In this document: positions 1 through 5,833 of the stretch, in pieces
How positions within the stretch are numbered: position 1 is the first letter of the stretch
Layout of the letters: each line of letters begins with the position of its first letter
Assembly (NCBI GenBank): GCA_016213125.1
Contig: JACRBR010000070.1
Location: 1-8,872, forward strand
DNA: 8,872 nt
Source: Chloroflexota bacterium
Lineage (GTDB): Bacteria; Chloroflexota; Dehalococcoidia; DSTF01; JACRBR01
Direction: 5' to 3'
Program-made: the position numbers and the translations under genes
Notes under the pieces: model-generated
The model's input: the letters and a program-made list of their open reading frames with translations, nothing else
What the model was told of the DNA's origin: nothing
The model's database searches: none

Positions 1-633
1 CCGACGAACACCCCGGTGCCGCCGACGGACACGCCGACGAACACACCCGTGCCGCCGACGAATACGCCAACGGAAACGCCGGCGCCTGACACGTTCACGC
101 CGACGCCGACGGACACGCCTGTGCCGACTGCCACCGACACGCCGACGAACACCCCGGCACCGGCGACCGACACACCCGTGCCCACGGCGACGAACACAGT
201 CGCGCCATCACCGACCGACACACCCGTGCCGACGGCCACGAACACGGCCCTCCCGACAGCGACAGACACGCCGCTTCCTGAGGCAACGGCCACGAACACG
301 CCGTCGACGGCGCCGACGAATACGCCGGTCGTGACAAAGACGGTGCCCGTGACACGCACGGCCGTGGTCACGAAGACGGCGGTGCCAACGAAGACGGTGA
401 GGCCGACTGAAACGGCCGAGCCGGAGCCGGAGTTCTGCTGGACGCTGCACCGGAAACTCAAGGTCCTGAAGCAGGTCCTGCGACGTCTTGGCTCGGAGGA
501 GGGCGACCGGCGCTACAAGGCGCGGTACGACCTGGACCACGATGGAGACATCGACCTGCGAGACGTGGAGATCATCTTCGTGGATATTCCGACCTGCCCG
601 CACAGGCACGGTCACGAGGAGTGGGACTGGTAG
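1..633 (+). CDS. Secreted/surface protein fragment: Thr/Pro-rich stalk with C-terminal dockerin-like module (5' end outside window)
   Basis: The frame is open from base 1 to the TAG at 631-633, giving 210 codons, so the N terminus and any catalytic domain lie off the left edge. Window codons 1 to about 108 are Thr/Pro-rich repeats of the TDTP, TNTP and PVPTAT type. Codons about 110-140 change to a basic VTKT/VPTKT pattern, then EPEPE. Such stretches are typical extended, wall- or surface-associated linkers. The last 65 residues form a compact module: a helix-like segment (KLKVLKQVLRRLG) and then a perfect 12-residue EF-hand calcium loop at codons 177-188 (DLDHDGDIDLRD), as in dockerin type I repeats. 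A normal dockerin has two such loops. The first here has no acidic loop, so the module is a degenerate half-dockerin. Two cysteines (codons 146 and 199) flank the module and could pair. The tail is His/Trp/acidic-rich (HRHGHEEWDW). The function of the missing part cannot be told. Secretion is inferred from the stalk, not from a visible signal peptide. Confidence 0.8.
   Translation, partial: PTNTPVPPTDTPTNTPVPPTNTPTETPAPDTFTPTPTDTPVPTATDTPTNTPAPATDTPVPTATNTVAPSPTDTPVPTATNTALPTATDTPLPEATATNTPSTAPTNTPVVTKTVPVTRTAVVTKTAVPTKTVRPTETAEPEPEFCWTLHRKLKVLKQVLRRLGSEEGDRRYKARYDLDHDGDIDLRDVEIIFVDIPTCPHRHGHEEWDW
165..245 (+). repeat. Near-identical direct repeat inside the Thr/Pro stalk coding region
   Basis: Two 33-bp units, 165-197 and 213-245, are almost identical and start 48 bp (16 codons) apart. 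Both encode the peptide TDTPVPTATNT within the stalk. They are the clearest examples in a stretch (about 1-420) that is repetitive throughout. The in-frame period suggests stalk length changes by unit duplication or slippage, which is usual for such linkers. This is coding low-complexity sequence, not a CRISPR or integron array. Confidence 0.7.
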
Positions 634-656
634 AGCCCGCAGCAATGGAGTTGTTG

Positions 657-686
657 AAGGGGGAGGCCGCCACAGGCCTCCCCCTT
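657..686 (+). terminator. Intrinsic terminator of the stalk/dockerin gene
   Basis: A 12-bp perfect stem pairs 657-668 (AAGGGGGAGGCC) with 675-686 (GGCCTCCCCCTT) around a 6-nt loop (GCCACA), starting 23 bases after the TAG stop. The U tail is short (TTT, counting two paired bases, then CGCCTTCT), so termination may depend on the very stable stem. Its position directly after the stop codon supports the call and separates this gene from the glyA transcript. Confidence 0.8.
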
Positions 687-697
687 TCGCCTTCTCG

Positions 698-726
698 TTG
701 ACGGGGCACCGGGCGCGCGTTAGGCT
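698..726 (+). promoter_or_regulatory. Possible sigma70-type promoter for glyA
   Basis: A -35 box TTGACG (698-703, five of six consensus bases) is followed by a 17-bp spacer and TAGGCT (721-726), which keeps the T, A and final T of the -10 box. Transcription would start near 733, giving a leader of about 220 nt before glyA. It lies just after the upstream gene's terminator, where a promoter is needed. The -10 is weak and the prediction is from the sequence alone. Confidence 0.35.
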
Positions 727-838
727 GCCGCTGATGACGGACGCGCGCGGGCATCTGGGAGCTGGACGCAGGCCACGGCGGTAGGGCGGCCGGTTCCACA
801 CGCACGCTGCGGCGCAGTTCAGCGGCGCAATTTAGCGA

Positions 839-864
839 GCCACGGACGCCCGGAGCGCCGTGGC
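839..864 (+). promoter_or_regulatory. U-tailed hairpin in the glyA leader (attenuator-like or second terminator)
   Basis: GCCACGG (839-845) pairs with CCGTGGC (858-864). The stem continues past a bulged A with CGC/GCG around a CCGGA loop. The hairpin is followed by CGTTTCGTTTCT, so it has the shape of an intrinsic terminator. It sits about 90 bases before the glyA start codon and downstream of the proposed promoter, so it could act as an attenuator. It could also simply be a second terminator for the upstream gene, with glyA transcribed from an unseen promoter after it. Confidence 0.35.
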
Positions 865-943
865 CGTTTCGTTTCTACAAATCTCACTCACACGGGCAGC
901 ACGCTCGCTCGATGCAGCGCTGCCGGCAAGGCCAATCGGCTAG

Positions 944-949
944 AAGGAG
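944..949 (+). promoter_or_regulatory. Ribosome binding site of glyA
   Basis: AAGGAG ends six bases before the ATG at 956. It rules out the in-frame TTG at 950, which directly abuts it with no spacing. Confidence 0.85.
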
Positions 950-955
950 TTGGAC

Positions 956-2230
956 ATGACGACGGACGTGCGAGACCCGTACCTGGCGGAGACGGAACAC
1001 GTCGATCCTGAGATCTACGGCCTGATCAAGGAAGAAGAGCAGTACCAGATCGAATCCGTGCGGCTTATCCCTTCGGAGAACTACACCTCGCGCGCGGTGA
1101 TGGAAGCGACGGGGTCTGTGCTGGCGAACAAGTACAGCGAGGGCTACCCCGGCAGGCGGTACTACGAAGGGCAGCGCAACGTCGACCAGATAGAGACGAT
1201 CGTGATCGAGCGGGCGAAGGCGCTGTTCGGGATGGACCACGCGAACGTGCAGCCGTACAGCGGCTCGCCAGCGAACCTGGCTGTGTACGTGGCGCTCCTA
1301 GAGCCGGGCGACACGATCATGGGCCTCAGCCTGCCGCACGGCGGCCACCTGACGCACGGGTGGTCGGCCAGCGCGACAAGCAAGTTCTGGAAGTCGGTCC
1401 GGTACGAGGTGGACGAGAAGACGCACCTCATCGACTACGACCGGGTGCGTGCGATGGCGAAGGCGGAGCGCCCGACGATCATCGTCGCAGGGGCCACGGC
1501 GTATCCGCGCCAGTATGACTTCGCGGCGTTCGGGGAGATCGCGCGGGAGGTGGGGGCGTACTTCCTGGCGGACATCTCGCACGTCTCCGGCCTCATCGTG
1601 GCGGGCGCGCACCCGGACCCCGCGCCCTACGCGGACGTGGTGATGACGACGACGCACAAAACGCTGCGGGGGCCTCGCGGAGCGATGATCCTTTGCAAGG
1701 CGGAGCACGCGGAGGCGATCGACAAGGCGGTGTTCCCGGGGCTGCAGGGCGGCCCGCACGAGAACACGATCGCCGGGGTGGGCGTGGCGTTGAAGGAGGC
1801 GGCGACGCCGGCCTTTCGCGGTTATGCGCAGCAGATCGTGGCGAACGCGAAGGCGCTGGCGGCGGAGCTGCGCGAAGGAGGGTTCGACCTGATCACCGGC
1901 GGGACGGATAACCACCTGATCCTTATCGATCTGACAGGAAAGAAGGTGTTTGGGAAGAAGTACGCGCGCGCACTGGACCGTGCGAACATCGTGGCGAACT
2001 ACAACACGATCCCATTCGACCCTCGAAAGCCGTTCAGTCCGAGCGGCCTGCGCATCGGCACGCCTTCCGTGACCACGCGCGGCATGAAAGAGGACGACAT
2101 GCGCCAGATCGCCCGCTGGATGGAGCAGGTGGCGGACAACGTCAAGGACGACGCGGCGCTGGACCGCATCGGCGCGGAGGTGCGGGAGTTCTGCCGCCAG
2201 TTCCCGGCGCCCGGAATGCACGCCGTCTAG
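956..2230 (+). CDS. glyA: Serine hydroxymethyltransferase
   Basis: This PLP enzyme interconverts serine plus tetrahydrofolate with glycine plus 5,10-methylenetetrahydrofolate in the cytoplasm, and is the main source of one-carbon units. The 424-residue product is full length for the family (E. coli about 417). The PLP Schiff-base lysine is K235 in TTTHKTLRGPRG. D206 and H209 lie in ADISHVSG. All three sit exactly six residues after E. coli D200, H203 and K229. R366 in GLRIGTP matches the substrate carboxylate-binding arginine. The motifs YSGSPANLAVY and PHGGHLTHG are also present. The start is set by AAGGAG six bases upstream of ATG 956. A hot-dog protein gene follows 54 bases after the stop and is probably cotranscribed. 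The long leader upstream may carry regulation. The assignment is essentially certain. Confidence 0.98.
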   Translation: MTTDVRDPYLAETEHVDPEIYGLIKEEEQYQIESVRLIPSENYTSRAVMEATGSVLANKYSEGYPGRRYYEGQRNVDQIETIVIERAKALFGMDHANVQPYSGSPANLAVYVALLEPGDTIMGLSLPHGGHLTHGWSASATSKFWKSVRYEVDEKTHLIDYDRVRAMAKAERPTIIVAGATAYPRQYDFAAFGEIAREVGAYFLADISHVSGLIVAGAHPDPAPYADVVMTTTHKTLRGPRGAMILCKAEHAEAIDKAVFPGLQGGPHENTIAGVGVALKEAATPAFRGYAQQIVANAKALAAELREGGFDLITGGTDNHLILIDLTGKKVFGKKYARALDRANIVANYNTIPFDPRKPFSPSGLRIGTPSVTTRGMKEDDMRQIARWMEQVADNVKDDAALDRIGAEVREFCRQFPAPGMHAV

Positions 2231-2272
2231 GGGATTGGGGATGCGGTTGGTGATACGATGGCCACCTGGACC

Positions 2273-2279
2273 GGAGGTG
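2273..2279 (+). promoter_or_regulatory. Ribosome binding site deciding the hot-dog gene start
   Basis: GGAGGTG lies five bases before ATG 2285. It falls inside the longer reading that would begin at ATG 2258, so the shorter protein is preferred. Confidence 0.75.
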
Positions 2280-2284
2280 TTGTG

Positions 2285-3166
2285 ATGACGACCGAAACCA
2301 CGCCCGGAGCCATCGTCGAGCAAAATGGGGTCCTCATCGGGCCGTACCGGGCGCCGCGCAACCTGGCGCAGACGCAACGCGGAAGCATCCATGACGATGC
2401 GATGGCGACGAAGTTGGGGTTCCGCGGAGGCACTGTCGCGGGTAGCATCCACATGGAGCAGTTTCCGCCGGTCCTGGTACGCGCATTCGGCCGGCGATGG
2501 GTCGAGACCGGAAGCCTGAGTTGCTACTTCCGCAACGCGACGCTGGACGGCGAGCGGGTGCGCGCGCTGGCTCAGGCGCCGGCGCCCGGCGACGCCAACG
2601 CGCAGATCAACGTGTGGATGGAGCGCGACGACGGCCTGCAGGTGCTGGAAGGCACCGCATCCATCGGCGAGCCATCGGAGCCGTCCCTGCTCAGGCGTAA
2701 GCTGGCGGAGCCACGTGACTCCGGCGAGATCCGGATCCTGTCCGAACTGAACGCGGGACAATCGCTCGATGCCGTGCCGACGCGCGTCGACCTGGCCGCC
2801 GAGAAGCTGCGGCTCGATGCCCTGACCGAACCGATGGCGTGGTACACCGGTAACTCGCCCTGGGGCGGGCCCGTGCTGAACCCGGGGCTGCTGGTGCACG
2901 CGATGGTGGCGATCCAGGCGCGCATGCCCGTGCGGCGGGCCGTCGGCCTGTACGGGGCTATCGAGGTGCGCCTCCTGCGGGGGCCGGTGTTCGCTGAACA
3001 TGACTACGAGGTGCGCGGCCAGATCCTGGGCGTCGGCGTGACGCCGAAGACGGAGTACGTCTGGTTCGAGTCGGTGATGCGGGAACCAGGCGGCGGGGAA
3101 GACATCGCCTCGATGATCATGATGTTGCGTTTCATGAAGGCATCCTCGCAGCTCTGGGCCCAGTAG
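2285..3166 (+). CDS. Double hot-dog (MaoC-like) protein of unknown function
   Basis: The product is 293 residues. It reads as two hot-dog-like halves. The first is about residues 33-130, with SIHDDAMATKLGFRGGTVAGSIHMEQF, where the central helix carries HDD and the GSIHMEQF segment sits where MaoC-type dehydratases have their substrate-pocket motif. The second is about residues 192-285, with YGAIEVRLLRGPVFAEHDYEVRGQILGVG followed by TEYVWFESVM. Families of this fold act on acyl-CoA or acyl-ACP as dehydratases, thioesterases or binding proteins. I do not see a canonical MaoC catalytic Asp/His pair that I would vouch for, so no reaction is assigned. The start is chosen at ATG 2285 because GGAGGTG (2273-2279) ends five bases before it. 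In-frame ATG 2258 lacks such a site. There is no signal peptide or membrane segment. It probably shares a transcript with glyA, though no functional link to serine metabolism is evident. Confidence 0.75.
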   Translation: MTTETTPGAIVEQNGVLIGPYRAPRNLAQTQRGSIHDDAMATKLGFRGGTVAGSIHMEQFPPVLVRAFGRRWVETGSLSCYFRNATLDGERVRALAQAPAPGDANAQINVWMERDDGLQVLEGTASIGEPSEPSLLRRKLAEPRDSGEIRILSELNAGQSLDAVPTRVDLAAEKLRLDALTEPMAWYTGNSPWGGPVLNPGLLVHAMVAIQARMPVRRAVGLYGAIEVRLLRGPVFAEHDYEVRGQILGVGVTPKTEYVWFESVMREPGGGEDIASMIMMLRFMKASSQLWAQ

Positions 3167-3221
3167 CAGGCGACGCGCAACAGATCTTGCCATCGATGCC
3201 GATCTTCGCTTTCGGGTGCCG

Positions 3222-3250
3222 TTGCCCGCGCCCGGCCCGCTGCCTAAGAT
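3222..3250 (+). promoter_or_regulatory. Probable sigma70-type promoter of pepA
   Basis: TTGCCC (3222-3227), a 17-bp spacer and TAAGAT (3245-3250) form a good -35/-10 pair. Predicted transcription start is near 3257, about 30 bases before the pepA ATG. The spacer is very GC-rich. This would let pepA be transcribed independently of glyA. Confidence 0.5.
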
Positions 3251-3287
3251 GGTTGCGCACCCGATCACACCATGGAGAGCTAGTCAA

Positions 3288-4793
3288 ATGCAGGTACGAG
3301 TAGCATCCGGCGACATCGCCACGTATGACGCGCCGTGCATCGTAGTGCACCTGTTCGAGGGCATCACGGCGCCGGGCGGCGGGACGGGTGCGGTCGACGC
3401 GGCGCTCGGCGGCATGATTTCTGACCTGATCCAGTCGGGCGACATCCGCGGCAAGGACGGCGAGCTGACGATGATCCACACCTTCGGCAAGCTCGCCGCG
3501 CCTCGCGTGCTGGTAGCCGGGCTGGGCAAGAGCAGCGAGTTCACCGTCGACAAGGTGCGCGATCTGAGCGCCAGCATCGCGCGGCATTTGCGCGCCAAGC
3601 GCGTGGCGGAATACGCGACGATCGCACACGGCGCGGGGATCGCGGGGCTGGACCCGGCGGCCTGTGCCGAGGCGACCGCCGAAGGGACGCTGCTGGGCCT
3701 GTACCGCTTCGATCGGCACAAGAAGGCGAACGACGACAACTTCGAGGTGCAGACGCTGACGATCGTCGAGCATGACGCCGGCAGGGTGGCGGCTCTGCAG
3801 GCCGCGGCCGAACGCGGGGTCATCCTGGCGGAGTCGGTGGAGTTCGCGCGCGACCTGTCGAACGAGCCGGGGAACATCCTGACGCCGACGGAGTTTGCGG
3901 CCAGGGCCGAGGCCATGGCGACGCAGCACGGGCTAGGGGTGCGCATCCTGGACCGCGACCAGGTGGGTGAGATGGGCATGGGCGCGTTCCTGGGCGTGGC
4001 CCGCGGGAGTGCACAGCCGCCAAGGTTCATCGTGCTGACGTACAACGGCGGGGTTGACTCGAAGCCGCTGGGCCTCATCGGCAAGGGGATCACGTTCGAT
4101 ACTGGAGGCATCTCGATCAAGCCTAGCGAAGCCATGCTGGAGATGAAGGGCGATATGTCCGGCGGCGGCGCCGTGATCGCGGCGATGATGGCGATCGCGC
4201 GGCTCCGGCCGAAGATCAACGTCACGGCGCTGGTACCGGCGACGGAGAACATGCCCGGCGGCAACGCGATCAAGCCAACGGACGTGCTGCGAGCGATGAA
4301 CGGCAAGACCATCGAGGTCATCAATACGGACGCGGAGGGGCGGGTGATCCTGGCCGACGCGCTGTCATACGCGGTGCAGCTCGACCTATCGCCGGTCGTC
4401 GACGTGGCGACGCTGACGGGCGCGATCTCGATTGCGCTGGGAAACGTGGCGTTTGGCGTGTTCGCGAACAACGACGCACTGGCGGAGCGCATCAAGGGCG
4501 CGGCGAAGGCGGCGGGCGAGAAGTGCTGGGAGCTGCCGATGTTCAGCGAGTATAAGGAGCTGAACAAGAGCAACGTGGCCGACGTGAAGAACAGCGGCGC
4601 GCGCGGAGCGGGATCGATCGCGGCGGCGTTCTTCCTGAAGGAGTTCGTGGACGAGCGACCGTGGGCGCACCTGGACATCGCGGGGGTGGACTTCTACGAC
4701 GCGGAGAAGGGCGTGCTGACGAAGGGGGCGAGTGGGATCCCGGTGCGGACGCTGGTGAACCTGGCGCTGGATCTGGCGGAGCGGCCGATATAG
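3288..4793 (+). CDS. pepA: Leucyl aminopeptidase (peptidase family M17)
   Basis: This cytoplasmic di-metal exopeptidase removes N-terminal residues from peptides, usually as a hexamer; in some bacteria PepA also binds DNA. The product is 501 residues, close to E. coli PepA (503). All metal and catalytic positions are present, each four residues before its E. coli counterpart: K266, D271, D289, D348 and E350 as metal ligands, and K278 and R352 as catalytic residues. The family signature NTDAEGRV is at 346-353. The less conserved N-terminal macro-like domain covers about residues 1-160. ATG 3288 is chosen because GGAGAG (3274-3279) ends eight bases upstream and a promoter lies about 30 bases before it. 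A longer frame reaching 3216 would begin upstream of that promoter's -10 box. It is followed after 65 bases by a DUF2283 gene with no clear terminator between. Identity is near certain; peptide preference is not readable. Confidence 0.97.
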   Translation: MQVRVASGDIATYDAPCIVVHLFEGITAPGGGTGAVDAALGGMISDLIQSGDIRGKDGELTMIHTFGKLAAPRVLVAGLGKSSEFTVDKVRDLSASIARHLRAKRVAEYATIAHGAGIAGLDPAACAEATAEGTLLGLYRFDRHKKANDDNFEVQTLTIVEHDAGRVAALQAAAERGVILAESVEFARDLSNEPGNILTPTEFAARAEAMATQHGLGVRILDRDQVGEMGMGAFLGVARGSAQPPRFIVLTYNGGVDSKPLGLIGKGITFDTGGISIKPSEAMLEMKGDMSGGGAVIAAMMAIARLRPKINVTALVPATENMPGGNAIKPTDVLRAMNGKTIEVINTDAEGRVILADALSYAVQLDLSPVVDVATLTGAISIALGNVAFGVFANNDALAERIKGAAKAAGEKCWELPMFSEYKELNKSNVADVKNSGARGAGSIAAAFFLKEFVDERPWAHLDIAGVDFYDAEKGVLTKGASGIPVRTLVNLALDLAERPI

Positions 4794-4824
4794 GCCGCAC
4801 ATGCTCCCGCCCCTGATTCCACAC

Positions 4825-4837
4825 CTGTCTGAGACAG
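4825..4837. repeat. Inverted repeat upstream of the DUF2283 gene
   Basis: CTGTCT (4825-4830) and AGACAG (4832-4837) are perfect inverted repeats about a single G. They lie about 20 bases before the DUF2283 start and just before its ribosome binding site. It could be a protein operator or a small RNA hairpin (CTGTC/GACAG with a TGA loop). It has no U tail, so it is not a terminator. Confidence 0.4.
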
Positions 4838-4858
4838 CTTGCTCAAGGAAAAGAGACG

Positions 4859-5092
4859 ATGCTTCGAGTTGAGTACAGCAAGGACGGAGACGCTGCGTAC
4901 ATCTACCTGACGAGCATTGCGGCAGGTCAGGTCGCACGTACCGCCCTGATCGACCCTGCGGACTCAGCAGAGTCGATCATCGGGATCGACTTCGACTCCA
5001 ATGGCATGATGCTGGGCATCGAGGTCCTGGACGCAAGCAGGCGCCTGCCGGCAAGTCTTCTCGAATCGGCCAGCAAGCCCGGGTCCCCGTGA
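4859..5092 (+). CDS. DUF2283 family small protein
   Basis: The product is 77 residues, close to the usual size of this family. It shows the family pattern: an N-terminal beta segment LRVEYSKDGDAAYIYL, a middle segment, then IIGIDFDSNGMMLGIEVLDASRRLP. AAGGA (4845-4849) lies nine bases before the ATG. No signal peptide or membrane segment is seen. In many genomes DUF2283 genes sit next to DUF4258 or other small genes in toxin-antitoxin-like pairs, and an antitoxin role has been suggested. Here no such partner is visible on either side: pepA lies upstream and a repeat-filled gap downstream. The molecular function is unknown. It may be cotranscribed with pepA, 65 bases away, or controlled through the inverted repeat at 4825-4837. 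Confidence 0.85.
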   Translation: MLRVEYSKDGDAAYIYLTSIAAGQVARTALIDPADSAESIIGIDFDSNGMMLGIEVLDASRRLPASLLESASKPGSP

Positions 5093-5124
5093 GGCTCAAG
5101 CCAGGTCCTGCCCGCAAGCACGGC

Positions 5125-5149
5125 AACGCGCGGGCTGAAAGCCCGCGCT
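5125..5149 (+). repeat. REP-like palindrome, copy 1
   Basis: GCGCGGGCT (5128-5136) pairs perfectly with AGCCCGCGC (5140-5148) around a GAA loop, a 9-bp stem. The unit begins AACGCGCGGGCTG, as does copy 2, and continues into GCTGCGG. Confidence 0.85.
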
Positions 5150-5194
5150 GCGGGGCGCCCTGTGGTTCACACGATCTCACACGGCGGGAAGAAA

Positions 5195-5220
5195 AACGCG
5201 CGGGCTGAAAAGCCCGCGCT
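5195..5220 (+). repeat. REP-like palindrome, copy 2
   Basis: This is the same 9-bp stem as copy 1 (5198-5206 with 5211-5219), but the loop is GAAA, a GNRA tetraloop in RNA. It differs from copy 1 only by the extra loop A across the 25-base core, and it lies 70 bases downstream. The flank continues GCTACGG. Confidence 0.85.
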
Positions 5221-5241
5221 ACGGTGTCGAATGCGTGTGCA

Positions 5242-5261
5242 GGCGGAGCTGAAGCTCCGCG
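5242..5261 (+). repeat. REP-like palindrome, divergent copy 3
   Basis: GCGGAGC (5243-5249) pairs with GCTCCGC (5254-5260) around TGAA. Stem bases differ from copies 1 and 2 on both arms in a compensating way, while the CTGAA apex and a trailing GCTAC (5262-5266) are shared with copy 2. It ends just before the stop codon of the DUF151 gene. Confidence 0.75.
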
Positions 5262-5272
5262 GCTACTGGTGT

Positions 5273-5806
5273 TTAACTGCGGCGCTTGTCGAAGTCGTCG
5301 AGGTCGAGGCTTTCGATGAAGTCCTTGAAGGCGGACATGCGCTCGAGTTCTTCGGGGGCGACCTTCTGACGCTCGCCGTTGGAGTCCTGCACCTGTTCGC
5401 CGTCCTTGTCGAGCAGGACGCCGGCACGCTCCAGGACCCGCTCGTCGGCGAAGATGGGCACCTTGGCGCGGACGGCGAGCGCGAGCGCATCGCTCGGCCG
5501 CGAGTCGACCTCCATGGAGTCGCCGTGGACGTCGAGGACGACGCGGGCGTAGAACGTATCGTTAGCGAGATCGTTCACGAGGATGTGGTTGACCTGCGCA
5601 CCAAGCTGCTCGATAACCGAGCGGAGCAGGTCGTGCGTCAGGGGCCGAGCGACGGAGACTTCCTGAAGCTGTACGGCGATGGCATCGGCCTCGGCCGGGC
5701 CAATCCAGATAGGAAGGTAGCGGTCAGACGCCTTTTCCTTGAGGATCACGACCCTCTGGTAGTTCATCAGGCTGACCCTGATGCTTTCGATCGTCATCTC
5801 AATCAA
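5273..5806 (-). CDS. Bifunctional nuclease family protein (DUF151)
   Basis: The 177-residue product matches the DUF151/BFN family. Visible motifs, in order, are RYLPIWIGPAEADAIAV (29-45), ARPLTHDLL (53-61), NDTFYARVVLD (82-92) and DSRPSDALALAV (101-112). Family members are reported to have RNase and DNase activity, and the conserved HD and RPSD segments line the presumed active site. The acidic C terminus (ERMSAFKDFIESLDLDDFD) is common in this subgroup. The start is taken as TTG 5806, because GGAGG (5816-5820) is nine bases away and family relatives begin MIEMT. GTG 5815 abuts the binding site and ATG 5797 is 18 bases from it. A strong promoter lies just upstream (5834-5863) with a palindrome beside it, so it is probably transcribed apart from the MFS cluster behind it. 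The family call is firm; the physiological role is not known here. Confidence 0.92.
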   Translation of the reverse strand: MIEMTIESIRVSLMNYQRVVILKEKASDRYLPIWIGPAEADAIAVQLQEVSVARPLTHDLLRSVIEQLGAQVNHILVNDLANDTFYARVVLDVHGDSMEVDSRPSDALALAVRAKVPIFADERVLERAGVLLDKDGEQVQDSNGERQKVAPEELERMSAFKDFIESLDLDDFDKRRS

Positions 5807-5815
5807 GCCGCCCAC

Positions 5816-5820
5816 CCTCC
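5816..5820 (-). promoter_or_regulatory. Ribosome binding site deciding the DUF151 start (TTG)
   Basis: GGAGG on the minus strand lies nine bases before TTG 5806. This favours a rare TTG start over GTG 5815, which directly abuts the site, and ATG 5797, which is too far away. Confidence 0.65.
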
Positions 5821-5833
5821 TGTCATCCGATCC

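Larger units (their letters stand above)
687..955 (+). other. Gene-free leader region upstream of glyA
   Basis: I see no convincing protein gene between the stalk-gene terminator and glyA. The stretch holds a possible promoter (698-726), a U-tailed hairpin (839-864), and further short inverted repeats: GGCAGC 895-900 with GCTGCC 919-924, the palindrome GCAGCGCTGC at 914-923, and GCCG 922-925 with CGGC 937-940 just before the ribosome binding site. A 16-codon ATG frame (734-784) starts at the predicted transcription start. I could not match the region to the glycine, tetrahydrofolate or SAM riboswitch consensus by eye. Confidence 0.5.
5093..5272. other. Convergent intergenic region filled with hairpins
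   Basis: These 180 bases lie between the ends of the DUF2283 gene (+) and the DUF151 gene (-). They contain no credible gene and three palindromic elements at 5125-5149, 5195-5220 and 5242-5261. The hairpins may act as transcription barriers from both sides. None has a proper U tail on either strand. Confidence 0.7.

Noticed and set aside
1..420. Regular short repeats suggesting a CRISPR or satellite array
   Set aside because: Units are in frame, lack constant spacers, and encode a Thr/Pro stalk continuous with a folded C-terminal module.
208..801. 197-codon minus-strand frame opposite the stalk gene
   Set aside because: It is Arg-rich shadow sequence of the Thr/Pro repeats, and it crosses the terminator hairpin.
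950..958. TTG 950 as glyA start
   Set aside because: It abuts the ribosome binding site with no spacing; ATG 956 has ideal spacing.
2235..2259. Promoter-like TTGGGG and TACGAT upstream of the hot-dog gene
   Set aside because: The spacing is only 13 bases and the -35 match is poor. Cotranscription with glyA is simpler.
1298..3268. 656-codon open frame on the minus strand
   Set aside because: It lies entirely opposite glyA and the hot-dog gene and is Arg/His/Pro-rich without family motifs. It is a GC-driven shadow of real genes with catalytic motifs on the plus strand.
3284..4678. 464-codon open frame on the minus strand opposite pepA
   Set aside because: Its Ser/Ala/Pro-rich composition is typical of antisense frames in GC-rich genes. 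pepA on the plus strand has every catalytic residue.
5125..5261. Repeats with spacers as a mini CRISPR array
   Set aside because: Unit spacing is uneven, the third unit differs in sequence, the elements are near-complete palindromes with 3-4 nt loops, and no cas genes are near.
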